NCBI GenBank assembly: GCA_946482285.1 | Contig: CAMLQK010000001.1 | Span: 682,001 to 746,000 of the forward strand | DNA: 64,000 nt | Reading direction: 5' to 3' | Source of the DNA: an uncultured Candidatus Saccharibacteria bacterium | Lineage (GTDB): Bacteria > Patescibacteria > Saccharimonadia > Saccharimonadales > UBA4665 | In this document: in pieces, positions 24,631 through 34,072 of the stretch | Layout of the letters: the number at the start of each line of letters is the position of its first letter | Numbering within the stretch: position 1 is the stretch's first letter | Notes under the pieces: generated by a model | Told to the model about the DNA's origin: nothing | The model's input: the letters and a program-made list of their open reading frames with translations, nothing else | Databases searched by the model: none | Translations under genes and position numbers: made by a program

Positions 24631-25619
24631 TGTCCCACATGCACCTTGTACCTAATTTACGGGCAAAAGATATTATGCAAGAGCCTATTCGTGCTGGTTT
24701 TGGCCGAGGTTTAGTGACCGCAGGTCAAAATAACACTGATGTTGTAGCGGCTTGCGCTGACTTGACTGACAGCACTAAAATGGGCGACTTCGCCAAAACA
24801 TTTCCGGAAAGGTTTATCGAAATCGGCATTGGCGAGCAGAACCTTGTAACCATTGGAGCAGGCCTGGCTGCCGGAGGTAAAATTCCCTTCGTCAGCAGTT
24901 ATGCAGCGTTTAGCCCAGGGCGTAACTGGGAGCAAATACGTACCACTATTTGCCTGAACGACCGACCTGTAAAAATTATCGGGTCGCATGCAGGAGTGAG
25001 TGTGGGGCCGGATGGCGCAACCCACCAAATGCTGGAGGACATTGCGTTGATGCGCGTGTTGCCAAACATGGTTGTGTTGGCTCCATGTGATAGTGTTGAA
25101 GCGGAAAAAGCTACCCTTGCTATGGCTGCCGACAAACGCCCGAATTATATGCGCTTAGCGCGCGAAAAAACACCGGTACTGACAACAAAGGCCACGCCTT
25201 TTGAAATCGGGCCAGCCTATGTATTCCACCAGGGATCAGATGTGACTATTATTGCGACTGGTACCATGACTTACCAGGCAATGGTTGCAGCAGAAGTACT
25301 CAAGAAAGATGGCATCTCAGCCGAGGTGGTCCATGTGCCGACGATCAAGCCGCTTGATATCAAGACCATTTTAGCAAGCGTGGAAAAGACCGGCGCTGTC
25401 GTAACGGCCGAAGAAGCGCAAGTAAATGGTGGCTTGGGCGGGGCGATTGCCGAGTTGCTGAGCGAAGAATTGCCGACGCCGCTTATCCGCATTGGCATGC
25501 GGGACCGTTTTGGTGAGTCGGGTATGCCAACTGAACTGATTGAACACTTTGGCTTGACGAGTACTCATATTGCTATGGCTGCCCACCAACTAATGGAGAC
25601 ACTGCCAGCAAAAACCTGA
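24630..25619 (+). CDS. Transketolase, C-terminal subunit
   Basis: 329 residues: the pyrimidine-binding domain (ERFIEIGIGEQNLVTIGAGLA with the catalytic Glu) and the C-terminal regulatory domain. It completes the split transketolase with the preceding gene. Ends in TGA. Together they exchange two-carbon units between sugar phosphates. Confidence 0.94.
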   Translation: MSHMHLVPNLRAKDIMQEPIRAGFGRGLVTAGQNNTDVVAACADLTDSTKMGDFAKTFPERFIEIGIGEQNLVTIGAGLAAGGKIPFVSSYAAFSPGRNWEQIRTTICLNDRPVKIIGSHAGVSVGPDGATHQMLEDIALMRVLPNMVVLAPCDSVEAEKATLAMAADKRPNYMRLAREKTPVLTTKATPFEIGPAYVFHQGSDVTIIATGTMTYQAMVAAEVLKKDGISAEVVHVPTIKPLDIKTILASVEKTGAVVTAEEAQVNGGLGGAIAELLSEELPTPLIRIGMRDRFGESGMPTELIEHFGLTSTHIAMAAHQLMETLPAKT

Positions 25620-25693
25620 ACACGTTGCTAATATATGGCAAGGTATGGCACAATACTATACAGAAAAGCATAAGCAGGAAGCCCAGGAAAAGC

Positions 25694-26695
25694 ATGCAAC
25701 AGTTTTTTGATGTTTTAAGCATTGGCGACATCGTAACAGACGCCTTTATCAAGCTTTTTGAAGACCAGGCGCAAGTTTATAAGAACGAGCATGGCACCTG
25801 GCTGGCTATGGAGTTTGGAACTAAGCTGCCATACGATCGTGTAGACGAAGTCCAGGCCGTAGGTAATGCTTCAAACGCTGCTGTGGCGTTTGCTCGGCTC
25901 GGCCTAAAGAGTGGTTTTTCTACTAATGTTGGCGGCGACCAGGCTGGGCGCGATATGATCCATGCGCTACACGAAAATGGTGTTGATACACGCTTAGTGC
26001 GCATCAACCCCGACAAAAAAAGCAACTACCACTATGTCTTGTCGTACAAAGAGGAGCGCACCATCCTTATTAAACACGAAGAGTACGACTATCACTGGCC
26101 GCACTTGCGCCCTAATGAGGTGCCTCGATGGGTATACTTCAGTTCAATTAGCGAACATGCCCTAGATTACCATGACGAAGTTGCCAAATGGCTCCACGAC
26201 CATCCGAATGTCAAGCTTGCTTTCCAACCAGGCACATTTCAAATGAAGGCAGGCGCAGAGCGGCTTAGCGCTATTTATCAGCGTACCGAAGTACTTGTGT
26301 TGAACCGTGAAGAAGCAGTAAAGGTTGGTGGTGGTAATTATGATGACCTCCACGATTTGTTTAACCATCTCCATGCACTCGGCCCGAGGATTGTGGTTAT
26401 TACTGACGGCCCAGCTGGCGCATATGCAAGTGACGGCCAGAACCGCTACAAGATGCCGCTTTATCCTGACCCTGCACCACCAGCGGAACGTACTGGCGCA
26501 GGTGACGCTTTTGCGTCGACCTTTGTGGCTGCATTAGTGAAGGGGAAGGGCATCGAGGAGGCTTTGCGGTGGGCGCCAATCAACTCTATGAGCGTTGTCC
26601 AGAAAGTTGGGGCACAGGCAGGGCTGGTAAACGAAGAACAGATGTTGGATTATCTGGCTAAAGCTCCAGACTGGTATCATGTAGATCGGATATAG
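25694..26695 (+). CDS. PfkB-family carbohydrate kinase
   Basis: 333 residues from the ATG at 25694, with CAGGAAAAG as Shine-Dalgarno; an upstream ATG at 25625 is less likely. Ribokinase fold with FDVLSIGDIVTDAF, GNASNAAVAFARLGL and the catalytic PAERTGAGDAFASTFVAAL (Asp near 270). The substrate cannot be read from sequence; context suggests a pentose or hexose phosphate precursor. The end overlaps the convergent CDP-alcohol transferase gene by 38 bases. Confidence 0.88.
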   Translation: MQQFFDVLSIGDIVTDAFIKLFEDQAQVYKNEHGTWLAMEFGTKLPYDRVDEVQAVGNASNAAVAFARLGLKSGFSTNVGGDQAGRDMIHALHENGVDTRLVRINPDKKSNYHYVLSYKEERTILIKHEEYDYHWPHLRPNEVPRWVYFSSISEHALDYHDEVAKWLHDHPNVKLAFQPGTFQMKAGAERLSAIYQRTEVLVLNREEAVKVGGGNYDDLHDLFNHLHALGPRIVVITDGPAGAYASDGQNRYKMPLYPDPAPPAERTGAGDAFASTFVAALVKGKGIEEALRWAPINSMSVVQKVGAQAGLVNEEQMLDYLAKAPDWYHVDRI

Positions 26696-27368
26696 GTGCA
26701 CTTGGCAGATCCAAGGGCACGACTGGCTGGTCGTGTCCTTCTATTTCGTCCTGTAGTTCGTGTACTAACGCTATACCGCTTGCAATAGCAAGGCCTGTAC
26801 TTATGCCGATGCCAGCGAGCGCTGCTGTCTCTTGGCGCTGTCCGCACTCTTTGCTCGAGCACGTCAATGTATAAGCGGTCAATGCGGCTAGGGTAATACT
26901 GGTTTTGAGCCGTCCCAGCTGTCGGGCACTTGTGTTGATGCCACGCTCCTGAGCTTGTTTGCGCATGTTAGTGACGATAGCATCGCGCCCAAATTGTATT
27001 ACTTCGTTTGTCGCCAAAAAGGCAGCTTTACCCGCTGAGCCTTCTTTTGCTGACCGTACGATAAATCCACCCAATATCCCATGCACGAATGCTTTGTCTG
27101 CCATTTGGTCGAGCCATGCGCCACGTGGCTTTTTTTGGGATGGGTCAATGGCGTGGGCTTTTTTGGCGAGCCTGCCGTCTAGGAAGTCAGTTGTCGAAAT
27201 TATCGCAATCGCACCTGCTACTGGTTTTTTTCTGAAGTTACGACGTGTGGAAATATAATAGCCCAATGCAGGGCCGGCAATTGCCCTGAAAATGCTGAGG
27301 CCATCGGCTGTCCTGCGCATCCACAGGGCTTTTCGTTTTTGAATAGGGTCAATTGTTTCTGGGGTCAT
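26658..27368 (-). CDS. CDP-alcohol phosphatidyltransferase family enzyme
   Basis: 236 residues with several membrane segments. The signature DFLDGRLA (Asp61, Asp64, Gly65) followed by GAWLDQMADK (Gly83, Asp87, Asp91) fits DxxDGxxAR...GxxxDxxxD, with Lys in place of the usual Arg and a longer gap before Gly83. It would transfer a phosphoryl-alcohol from a CDP-lipid, for example in phosphatidylglycerol-type synthesis. Confidence 0.82.
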   Translation of the reverse strand: MTPETIDPIQKRKALWMRRTADGLSIFRAIAGPALGYYISTRRNFRKKPVAGAIAIISTTDFLDGRLAKKAHAIDPSQKKPRGAWLDQMADKAFVHGILGGFIVRSAKEGSAGKAAFLATNEVIQFGRDAIVTNMRKQAQERGINTSARQLGRLKTSITLAALTAYTLTCSSKECGQRQETAALAGIGISTGLAIASGIALVHELQDEIEGHDQPVVPLDLPSAPISDLHDTSLEL

Positions 27369-27453
27369 GGTATATAAGTATTATGCATATGCGGGCAGAA
27401 GTAAAAACTTATGCTTTGCGGGCACAACTGGCTTATGCTAATCTTGATACAAG

Positions 27454-28689
27454 ATGACACGATATTTATCGTCAGCATTGGGGGCGGAGGAACCAGTATT
27501 CTCGCAGAGTGTTCAGCAACTGGAACGTGCGAGCGGCTTTCCGAGTGCTGACATTCGTTTGACTGCCGATATACAGGCGCGTTTGCGCCAAAAGATTGCC
27601 GAACTCGGCCTTGACCCGGCAGATACGACTGGGCCGGAACTGTATAGCGCACTCCATGAGCGCTTGCGACATGATGAAGCCGTTGTCCGGTCGGTTCTTT
27701 CTATAAAGCGCCAGGCAACGCCACATGAAGTTTTGCAGCAAGTCGTTAGTGTGGTTTCGGGTGCCCAGATTCCAAAGCAAAGCTTTACGGTCAAGCAGAG
27801 CGTCGCCAAGCGGATGTTTAAAAAGAAGCAGCCGAAGCAGCTTATGAAAAAACTGGGGTACCGCTCACTTGACTCGATGCTTAAACACGAACCAGTAGCA
27901 TGTTTGTATGCCGCAGCTGTCATGTGTGAGTCAAAGTCGTGGCTCGCGGCATTCTACGAACAATATCGGCAATTGGCACCGAGTGACTTTGAAATGCGCG
28001 ACATAGCCGTGTATATTCCCGAGGGAAAGAAGTGGCAGTCGTTGGCTGACGAATTTACTGCTTCTGCTAAGCAAAATATGCTAACCTTCCGTGAACTGGG
28101 AGCTGTTGTGGTGCTACCGCAAGCACAAGCCAGCGACGGTATTGCATTGACGCACTTTGTTTTGCTGCTGCATGCCATGAATGAAGTGCGTGCATTTAGC
28201 TCCTACGCTAAGCTACAACAAGTAAAGCCCGACTTTGGAGCCCATTTGGCAGCCGTTGTGGCTTCAGAACCCGCATTAAATGCGCAGATCGCAGGCAAAC
28301 AGGTGCCATGGCGAACAATCCATCGCTTTTACGCAGCTGAGGGCATAACGCATCCTGAAATATTTGAGCCGCATGTCCAGCACGATGACTTGCTCTGGGT
28401 ACAGCCAGAAGATATTCTGGCGAAACTAGAACCAGCACTGGCCTTCTGGCGGGATACGCAAAGCATTGTCATGATACACAATGGCCAACCAGTATCATGC
28501 AATTTGCAAGATGTTGCTATCAGCTACTACAACAGACTGAGCTTTAAGGACCGTATTGTCCACTTTGTGCGCGACTCATTGTGGCATGATGTCATGGGCC
28601 GCTATTTAAACACGGATAACCTCGAGACAGTATTGGGAAGGCAGCTTTCCTATGAATTAGCTGAAGATTTACCATTAGCAGAATCGTAA
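27454..28689 (+). CDS. Unknown soluble protein, 411 aa
   Basis: No family recognised. The first ~130 residues are mostly helical and charged (SVAKRMFKKKQPKQLMKKLGY), the rest is mixed with no membrane helix or catalytic signature. The segment MKKLGYRSLDSMLKHEP resembles a small helix-turn-helix-like repeat only loosely. Its start has no clear Shine-Dalgarno. It stands alone between a divergent and a separately promoted gene. Confidence 0.75.
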   Translation: MTRYLSSALGAEEPVFSQSVQQLERASGFPSADIRLTADIQARLRQKIAELGLDPADTTGPELYSALHERLRHDEAVVRSVLSIKRQATPHEVLQQVVSVVSGAQIPKQSFTVKQSVAKRMFKKKQPKQLMKKLGYRSLDSMLKHEPVACLYAAAVMCESKSWLAAFYEQYRQLAPSDFEMRDIAVYIPEGKKWQSLADEFTASAKQNMLTFRELGAVVVLPQAQASDGIALTHFVLLLHAMNEVRAFSSYAKLQQVKPDFGAHLAAVVASEPALNAQIAGKQVPWRTIHRFYAAEGITHPEIFEPHVQHDDLLWVQPEDILAKLEPALAFWRDTQSIVMIHNGQPVSCNLQDVAISYYNRLSFKDRIVHFVRDSLWHDVMGRYLNTDNLETVLGRQLSYELAEDLPLAES

Positions 28690-28698
28690 AAAATTAGG

Positions 28699-28704
28699 TA
28701 CACT
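28699..28704 (+). promoter_or_regulatory. -10 element, leaderless start
   Basis: TACACT ends 8 nt before the ATG at 28713. Confidence 0.5.
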
Positions 28705-28712
28705 AAATAGCA

Positions 28713-29366
28713 ATGACAAACGATCTCCACGACCTAAAATATTTACGTTATTCAATCTGTGTTTCTGGCGCTGCGGCTGGGAAAACAGTAAAAGACTCCA
28801 GCAAATTAGCAGAGCGTGTCGGGACGGCGATTGCCAAGGAGGGGCATATCCTTACTACAGGAGCCACGGTAGGGCTGCCATATTACGCTGCATATGGTGC
28901 CAAGAAAGAAGGCGGCACTAGTGTTGGTTTTTCTCCGGCTAGCTCTTTGCGCGAGCATCTTCGCAAGTACCGCTTGCCACATGACGTCTTTGACTTCATT
29001 AACTTTACTGGATTGAACTATGTGGGGCGCGACTTGTACCTTGTCCAATCCAGCGATGCTGTTATTACGGTTGGCGGCCGGTTTGGTAGCCTGCATGAAT
29101 TTACGTCAGCACTCGAGGCCCGTAAGCCATGCGGTGTGCTGCTGGGCAGCGGCGGTACGGCAGATCTTATTCCTAGTCTTATGGAGCTTGATCCGTCGTA
29201 TAGTGATATGGTTATTTACGACGACGATCCGGAGAGGCTTATTAAACGGATGGTCGAATTGTTAGACCACAAATACAAAGACATCCATGAACAGTTAAAG
29301 AACCATGATGAGCACTGGTACTTGCACCGCGAGTCAGAACAAAAGCCATCGCCACGAGCAGGTTAA
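28713..29366 (+). CDS. SLOG/LOG-like Rossmann protein
   Basis: 217 residues with the nucleotide-binding pattern of the SLOG superfamily: YSICVSGAAAGKTV, ILTTGATVGLPYYAAYGAK and AVITVGGRFGSLHEFTSALE, where GGRFGSLHEF replaces the GGxGTxxE of classical LOG phosphoribohydrolases. It may bind or hydrolyse a nucleotide; cytokinin-type activity is not implied. Confidence 0.8.
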   Translation: MTNDLHDLKYLRYSICVSGAAAGKTVKDSSKLAERVGTAIAKEGHILTTGATVGLPYYAAYGAKKEGGTSVGFSPASSLREHLRKYRLPHDVFDFINFTGLNYVGRDLYLVQSSDAVITVGGRFGSLHEFTSALEARKPCGVLLGSGGTADLIPSLMELDPSYSDMVIYDDDPERLIKRMVELLDHKYKDIHEQLKNHDEHWYLHRESEQKPSPRAG

Positions 29367-29395
29367 CATATTAAAATAGGCGGGACGACTACAGA

Positions 29396-29560
29396 GTGCG
29401 CAAGCTGAATCAGCAGGGGATAAGTATTTTTGAAATAAGTATCATCATTCTAATTTTGATACTTGTGGTTGCTAGCTACTGGATTACCGTGAAGCGGATT
29501 ACTTCTTCTAATAAAGAAAACTATGACAAGACTCAGATATTGGATAGGAAGTATGAATAG
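29396..29560 (+). CDS. Small type IV pilin-like protein, 54 aa
   Basis: A GTG-started frame reads MRKLNQQGISIFEIS and continues into a hydrophobic helix (IIILILILVVASYWITV). Gly8 followed by Ile-Ser-Ile-Phe-Glu gives a prepilin peptidase site with the Glu at position +5, the class III signal hallmark. It ends TAG inside the ATG region of the next gene (overlap of 8 bases), so the two are coupled. This tiny gene is easily missed by automated calls. Confidence 0.65.
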   Translation: MRKLNQQGISIFEISIIILILILVVASYWITVKRITSSNKENYDKTQILDRKYE

Positions 29561-30248
29561 AAGGTTATGGGGTGAGCAGTATGGCTTTGGTGTCTTGGGT
29601 GTTCTGATCCTTGTGGGTGTCGTAGGAGCCATAGGTATTATTGGCTTGTTTGTGTGGCAGATGTCTGGGGATAAAGCAAAAGACAAGCAAACCGGCACTT
29701 CTAACCAGCAAACCGGTAATACAGGCGGCACCACGTCTTGGATCGCAAGTGACTATGTGTCGAAAGCTGGTGCTTTTGCCATGAAATATCCGCAGAGCTG
29801 GATTGTCCGTGGCAGCAAGGCGGGTCAGCAAGTGGCGCAGTTGGATGGTACCGAAGACACTATAACGCTCCAGGTGGCTAGCGATGACGTTAAACTTAAT
29901 AATTTCAAAGGCACGCTCAAGGTAATGCCGACAGCACCAGGGGACGAGACTTGGCCGCTGTATCCAAACGGCACTGTTGTCAATGAATTCAAGAACGGTA
30001 TAGGCGTTTGGCGCGACAACCAAACACAAATATTGCAAAAGGGGCAAGTTGAGAACCTCTGCCCTAGCTTGCGCATTGCCAGTGAAGACGCATTTGGCAT
30101 GAAGCTCAAAAACGGCATGTATGTCAGCTTTATTGGCTCGTTCTGCACTGTAGCCGGCAGTAAAACCTCGTATTCATATGGCCAGCAAATTTCCAGCCAG
30201 GAATTCGAGTATGTCATGGACATGCTGGAATCTATCAAACAGCAATAA
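29553..30248 (+). CDS. Pilin-like membrane protein without Glu5
   Basis: 231 residues from the ATG at 29553, overlapping the preceding pilin-like gene; an ATG at 29523 is possible. [18 protein letters not shown] followed by a hydrophobic helix resembles a pseudopilin signal, but position +5 after the Gly is not Glu, as in some minor pseudopilins. The exported part (about 40-231) has a globular domain with [10 protein letters not shown] that resembles PsbP-like or bacterial surface-protein domains. A pilus-tip or minor pilin role is inferred from the pair and from pilB at 45803. Confidence 0.65.
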   Translation: MNRRLWGEQYGFGVLGVLILVGVVGAIGIIGLFVWQMSGDKAKDKQTGTSNQQTGNTGGTTSWIASDYVSKAGAFAMKYPQSWIVRGSKAGQQVAQLDGTEDTITLQVASDDVKLNNFKGTLKVMPTAPGDETWPLYPNGTVVNEFKNGIGVWRDNQTQILQKGQVENLCPSLRIASEDAFGMKLKNGMYVSFIGSFCTVAGSKTSYSYGQQISSQEFEYVMDMLESIKQQ

Positions 30249-30256
30249 AAACTTGC

Positions 30257-30262
30257 TACAAT
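30257..30262 (+). promoter_or_regulatory. Extended -10, leaderless start of uvrB
   Basis: TGCTACAAT ends 6 nt before the ATG at 30269. Confidence 0.6.
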
Positions 30263-30268
30263 AAGGTG

Positions 30269-32233
30269 ATGAGTAAATTTGTGCTTAAAAGCGATTATAA
30301 GCCAATGGGTGACCAGCCGGCTGCTATTGAGCAGCTGGTAGAAGGTCTCAAAAATGGTGAAAAGAGCCAAACGCTACTAGGCGTAACTGGTTCTGGCAAA
30401 ACATTTACCATGGCGAATATTATTGAGCGCGTCCAGCGGCCTACTCTAATTCTCAGTCATAACAAGACATTGGCTGCCCAGCTGTATGAAGAATTTAGAA
30501 GATTCTTCCCCGACAACGCTGTACATTATTTTGTCAGCTACTTTGATTACTACCAGCCAGAGGCGTATATTCCACGGTCTGATACCTACATCGAAAAAGA
30601 CAGTCAAATAAACGAAGAAATTGATCGGCTCCGGCACGCTGCAACCGACTCACTGCTGTCTCGCAAGGACGTTATTATTGTGGCCAGTGTGAGCTGTATT
30701 TATGGTATTGGATCGGTCGAAGATTATGATGGTCTTAGTATACGGTTGAAAGTAGGCGAGCGCCGGGTACGTGATAAGCTATTACGCCATTTAACAGACA
30801 TTCAATACACGCGCAATGACATCGATTTTCACAGGAGCACGTTCCGCGTCCGAGGTGATGTCGTAGATGTCTTCCCGGCTAGTGAAGAAGTTGCGTACCG
30901 CATTGAATTTTTTGGCGACGAAATTGACCGCATTATTAAGATTGACCCGTTAACTGGCGAAATCCTGGGTAAGCCAGAGACACTGACGATTTACCCAGGC
31001 AGCCACTATGTGACACCGTTCGATAAGCTTAAGCTGGCTTTGGGAAAGATTGAAGCTGAGCTGGAACAACGATTGCGTCAATTTCGCAGCGAGGGGAAAC
31101 TACTGGAAGCTCAGCGGCTAGAACAGCGCACTCGGTTTGACTTGGAAATGCTGGAAGAAACAGGCTTTGTAAAAGGTATCGAAAATTACAGCCGATACCT
31201 GACTAATCGTGAGCCTGGCGATCAGCCAGCCACACTGCTCGATTACTTCCCAGATGATTATTTAATGCTGGTCGACGAATCGCACATGAGTGTTTCACAG
31301 GTCCGTGGGATGTATAATGGCGACCGAGCGCGCAAAGAAGTTCTTGTGGAGCATGGCTTCCGCCTTCCAAGCGCACTCGACAACCGGCCGCTTACTTTTA
31401 TTGAGTTTGAAAAACACCTTAACCAGACGATTTACGTCAGTGCTACGCCAGCAGAATATGAACTAAGCCGCAGTCCAAAGCCAGCGCAGCAGGTGATACG
31501 TCCAACAGGCTTGCTGGACCCCCCAATTGAGGTGCGGCCAATTGATGGCCAGATTGATGATTTGATAGATGAAATCCGCAAAACAATTGCCAAGCGCCAG
31601 CGTGTGTTGGTTACGACACTTACGAAGCGGATGGCAGAAGACCTTACAGAGTATCTGAAAGAAGTGGACATTAAGGTGGCATATTTGCACAGTGATGTGG
31701 ATACGCTTGACCGCACCGATATTCTGCGGGACCTGCGCCTTGGGGTATATGACGTACTTATTGGCATCAACTTGTTACGTGAAGGCTTGGACCTGCCCGA
31801 GGTTTCATTAGTCGCTATATTAGATGCCGACAAAGAAGGTTTTTTGCGTAGTGCTCCGGCACTTATCCAGACAGTTGGTCGTGCAGCACGCCATGTAGAG
31901 GGCCATGTTATTATGTACGCCGACCGTATCACTGACAGCATGAGGCAAACAATGGATGAAACCAAGCGCCGCCGCGCTATTCAGGAGGCTTACAACATAG
32001 AGCACGGCATAACGCCAACAGGTGTTAGCAAGGCTATTGAGAAAGGTATGCGTCCAGATTTGCCTGAAGAGGCTAAAAGAGCCAAGTTGGACCTCAAGAA
32101 AATACCAAAAGATGAGTACGGCACATTGCTGCGGGACTTATCGGGCCAAATGGAATTGGCGGCTGCAAACTTGGAGTTTGAAAAAGCCGCTGAACTACGT
32201 GATATTATCAACGACATAAAGTCTAAGATGTAA
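30269..32233 (+). CDS. uvrB: Excinuclease ABC subunit B
   Basis: 654 residues from the ATG at 30269 (a GTG one codon upstream is less likely). Walker A GVTGSGKT (38-45), the beta-hairpin [18 protein letters not shown] that clamps damaged [12 protein letters not shown], helicase motifs IV-VI ending QTVGRAARH, and a C-terminal UVR domain ([13 protein letters not shown]). Central helicase-like subunit of nucleotide excision repair. Apparently monocistronic. Confidence 0.97.
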   Translation: MSKFVLKSDYKPMGDQPAAIEQLVEGLKNGEKSQTLLGVTGSGKTFTMANIIERVQRPTLILSHNKTLAAQLYEEFRRFFPDNAVHYFVSYFDYYQPEAYIPRSDTYIEKDSQINEEIDRLRHAATDSLLSRKDVIIVASVSCIYGIGSVEDYDGLSIRLKVGERRVRDKLLRHLTDIQYTRNDIDFHRSTFRVRGDVVDVFPASEEVAYRIEFFGDEIDRIIKIDPLTGEILGKPETLTIYPGSHYVTPFDKLKLALGKIEAELEQRLRQFRSEGKLLEAQRLEQRTRFDLEMLEETGFVKGIENYSRYLTNREPGDQPATLLDYFPDDYLMLVDESHMSVSQVRGMYNGDRARKEVLVEHGFRLPSALDNRPLTFIEFEKHLNQTIYVSATPAEYELSRSPKPAQQVIRPTGLLDPPIEVRPIDGQIDDLIDEIRKTIAKRQRVLVTTLTKRMAEDLTEYLKEVDIKVAYLHSDVDTLDRTDILRDLRLGVYDVLIGINLLREGLDLPEVSLVAILDADKEGFLRSAPALIQTVGRAARHVEGHVIMYADRITDSMRQTMDETKRRRAIQEAYNIEHGITPTGVSKAIEKGMRPDLPEEAKRAKLDLKKIPKDEYGTLLRDLSGQMELAAANLEFEKAAELRDIINDIKSKM

Positions 32234-32281
32234 TTTGCGGCCAAAAATTGCGATATATTAGCGAAGCAATTGCCAGATTGA

Positions 32282-32287
32282 TATACT
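32282..32287 (+). promoter_or_regulatory. Extended -10, near-leaderless start
   Basis: TGATATACT ends 13 nt before the ATG at 32301, a slightly longer gap than at most starts here. Confidence 0.45.
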
Positions 32288-32300
32288 AACCGTAAGCAGT

Positions 32301-33713
32301 ATGAATACTATAGATCACCGTCGGTTTGCAAAGTCGGCGTCCAAACGCCGTGGCGCTTATAAGAAACGCCTATTTCAGGCAATTGGTGCAATGCTGGTGC
32401 TTTTTATTTTGGCAAATCTTATTGTCGCCGTTGCATATCGTAATAAAGCGCTGCCAAATACCTCTATTGGGATGACAGACGTTGGGGGTAAGAGCTACTC
32501 CGACATAGAGACACTTATTAAACGATCCATGCTGCCGCAAGCAATCGCGATTACCTATAAAGATAAAAAAACCGAAGTTCCGGTACGTGCACTTGGTGTT
32601 ACTATTAACCAGACTAAAACTATGGACGCTATTACATCAAAGCCGCTAGTGCCGCTGTGGTCTTTCGTTCACAGACAAACAATACCTGTTGAGCTGGACG
32701 TTAACGAGTCAAAATTAAACGCCGTGCTTGACAGTTCTAAGGCTGTATTTTCGCTTGCGCCACGTAACAAGCACGTTATGTTTAAGGAGGCGGCTTTTAC
32801 GACTGCAGACGCATCCGAAGGCTATGAGCTCAACACGGCTAAAACAAAGACCGAAGTTTTGCGTAGTTTAGCAAGGTTTAACACCTCGGCTACGGCAATA
32901 GTGAACAGCTTGCCTGCCGGTGATAACAATAAAGACCTGAGCAAAGAGTTAGCCGGACTTCAAAAATACCTACAAACACCCATCACTTTTACCTATGGCG
33001 GCCAGAAAATTACACCGTCTAAAGCGGATAAAGGTAGTTGGTTTGTAGAGAATGGAGACACTATGGTGTTATCTGCGGAAAAAATCAATGGGTACCTTTC
33101 GGATATGGGCAAAAAGCAAGGGATCACTGTCGCCAATCAGTCGGACTTGCTGCTTGCCGTACAATACGCCATGCCTAGGCAGTTAACGGCTAACCTACGT
33201 GTATCAGCTGCGGCCACTAGCAAAGTCCGTACCTACTGTGTAGCGGCAAAAGGTGTCTCTACAGATGGTTTGGCTGACCTGCGCGGCAAACTGGCCCTGA
33301 CGTATGCTGACTTACAGGGTTGGAACGCCGATGGAGCACTCGCCTTTAAGCACGTAGATGCGGGCTGTTCCTATACCGTTTGGCTGACGGCACCTGCGCT
33401 TATGACAAGTTTTGGCGCGATTTGTGACGATTTTTATAATTGCCAAGTAGGCACCAATGTCATCGTTAATAACGACAGATGGCTACACGCCACAGAGCCA
33501 TGGCTGAAGACAGGACAAGACATAGAGACGTATCGTTTGCTGATAATTAACCACGAAACAGGCCATCGTATCGGCTTTCGTGATAACAATGTCTGTCCTG
33601 GTGCTGGACAGCCTGCGCCGGTTATGATGCAACAATCCATAGACCTTAAGGGCTGTGTATTTAATGTTTGGCCGCTCCCAAGTGAATTGGCCAATCTAAA
33701 ATCTATGCTATAA
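32301..33713 (+). CDS. Membrane-anchored DUF3152 zincin-like protein
   Basis: 470 residues. A basic N-terminus and one membrane helix (about 25-46) are followed by a region like the YoaR/VanW putative peptidoglycan-binding domain (SIGMTDVGGKSYSDIETLI), then a C-terminal DUF3152 domain. The zinc site reads HETGHRIGFRD (about 417-427), an HExxHxxGxxD motif with Asp where most DUF3152 members have His, similar to snapalysin-type enzymes, followed by CPGAGQPAPVMMQQ. It is likely a cell-surface metalloprotease. DUF3152 is best known from Actinobacteria. Confidence 0.82.
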   Translation: MNTIDHRRFAKSASKRRGAYKKRLFQAIGAMLVLFILANLIVAVAYRNKALPNTSIGMTDVGGKSYSDIETLIKRSMLPQAIAITYKDKKTEVPVRALGVTINQTKTMDAITSKPLVPLWSFVHRQTIPVELDVNESKLNAVLDSSKAVFSLAPRNKHVMFKEAAFTTADASEGYELNTAKTKTEVLRSLARFNTSATAIVNSLPAGDNNKDLSKELAGLQKYLQTPITFTYGGQKITPSKADKGSWFVENGDTMVLSAEKINGYLSDMGKKQGITVANQSDLLLAVQYAMPRQLTANLRVSAAATSKVRTYCVAAKGVSTDGLADLRGKLALTYADLQGWNADGALAFKHVDAGCSYTVWLTAPALMTSFGAICDDFYNCQVGTNVIVNNDRWLHATEPWLKTGQDIETYRLLIINHETGHRIGFRDNNVCPGAGQPAPVMMQQSIDLKGCVFNVWPLPSELANLKSML

Positions 33714-33765
33714 TTTTGACCTATAAGGAGAAAAAGGCACGCTAGAAACTACATAGCGTTGCTGC

Positions 33766-33771
33766 TATACT
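33766..33771 (+). promoter_or_regulatory. Extended -10, leaderless start of gatC
   Basis: TGCTATACT ends 7 nt before the ATG at 33779. Confidence 0.6.
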
Positions 33772-33778
33772 AAAGCTA

Positions 33779-34072
33779 ATGACTACATTAACTCGCGAAG
33801 ATGTCTTAAAATTGGCTCGGCTTTCGCGACTATCCCTCACCCCAGAGGAAGTTGACGAATTCCTAGCTGAACTAACTGAGGTACTGCAATATGTCGAACA
33901 ATTGGGCGACGTAGACGTAGAGGACCTGCAGCCGACTACGCAGGTCACTGGTTTGCAGAATGTATTCCGCGAAGATCAGGTGGTTGATTATGGTGTATCG
34001 CACGAGAAGCTGCTTGCACTCGCCCCAAAAACACAAGATGGGCAGATTAAAGTTAAGAGGATGATTGGATGA
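33779..34072 (+). CDS. gatC: Asp/Glu-tRNA amidotransferase subunit C
   Basis: 97 residues with the GatC pattern LTREDVLKLARLSRLSLTPEE and FREDQVVDYGVSHEKLLALAP. It clamps GatA to GatB. Its TGA overlaps the gatA ATG (ATGA), so translation is coupled. GatCAB makes Gln-tRNA and/or Asn-tRNA by transamidation. Confidence 0.92.
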   Translation: MTTLTREDVLKLARLSRLSLTPEEVDEFLAELTEVLQYVEQLGDVDVEDLQPTTQVTGLQNVFREDQVVDYGVSHEKLLALAPKTQDGQIKVKRMIG

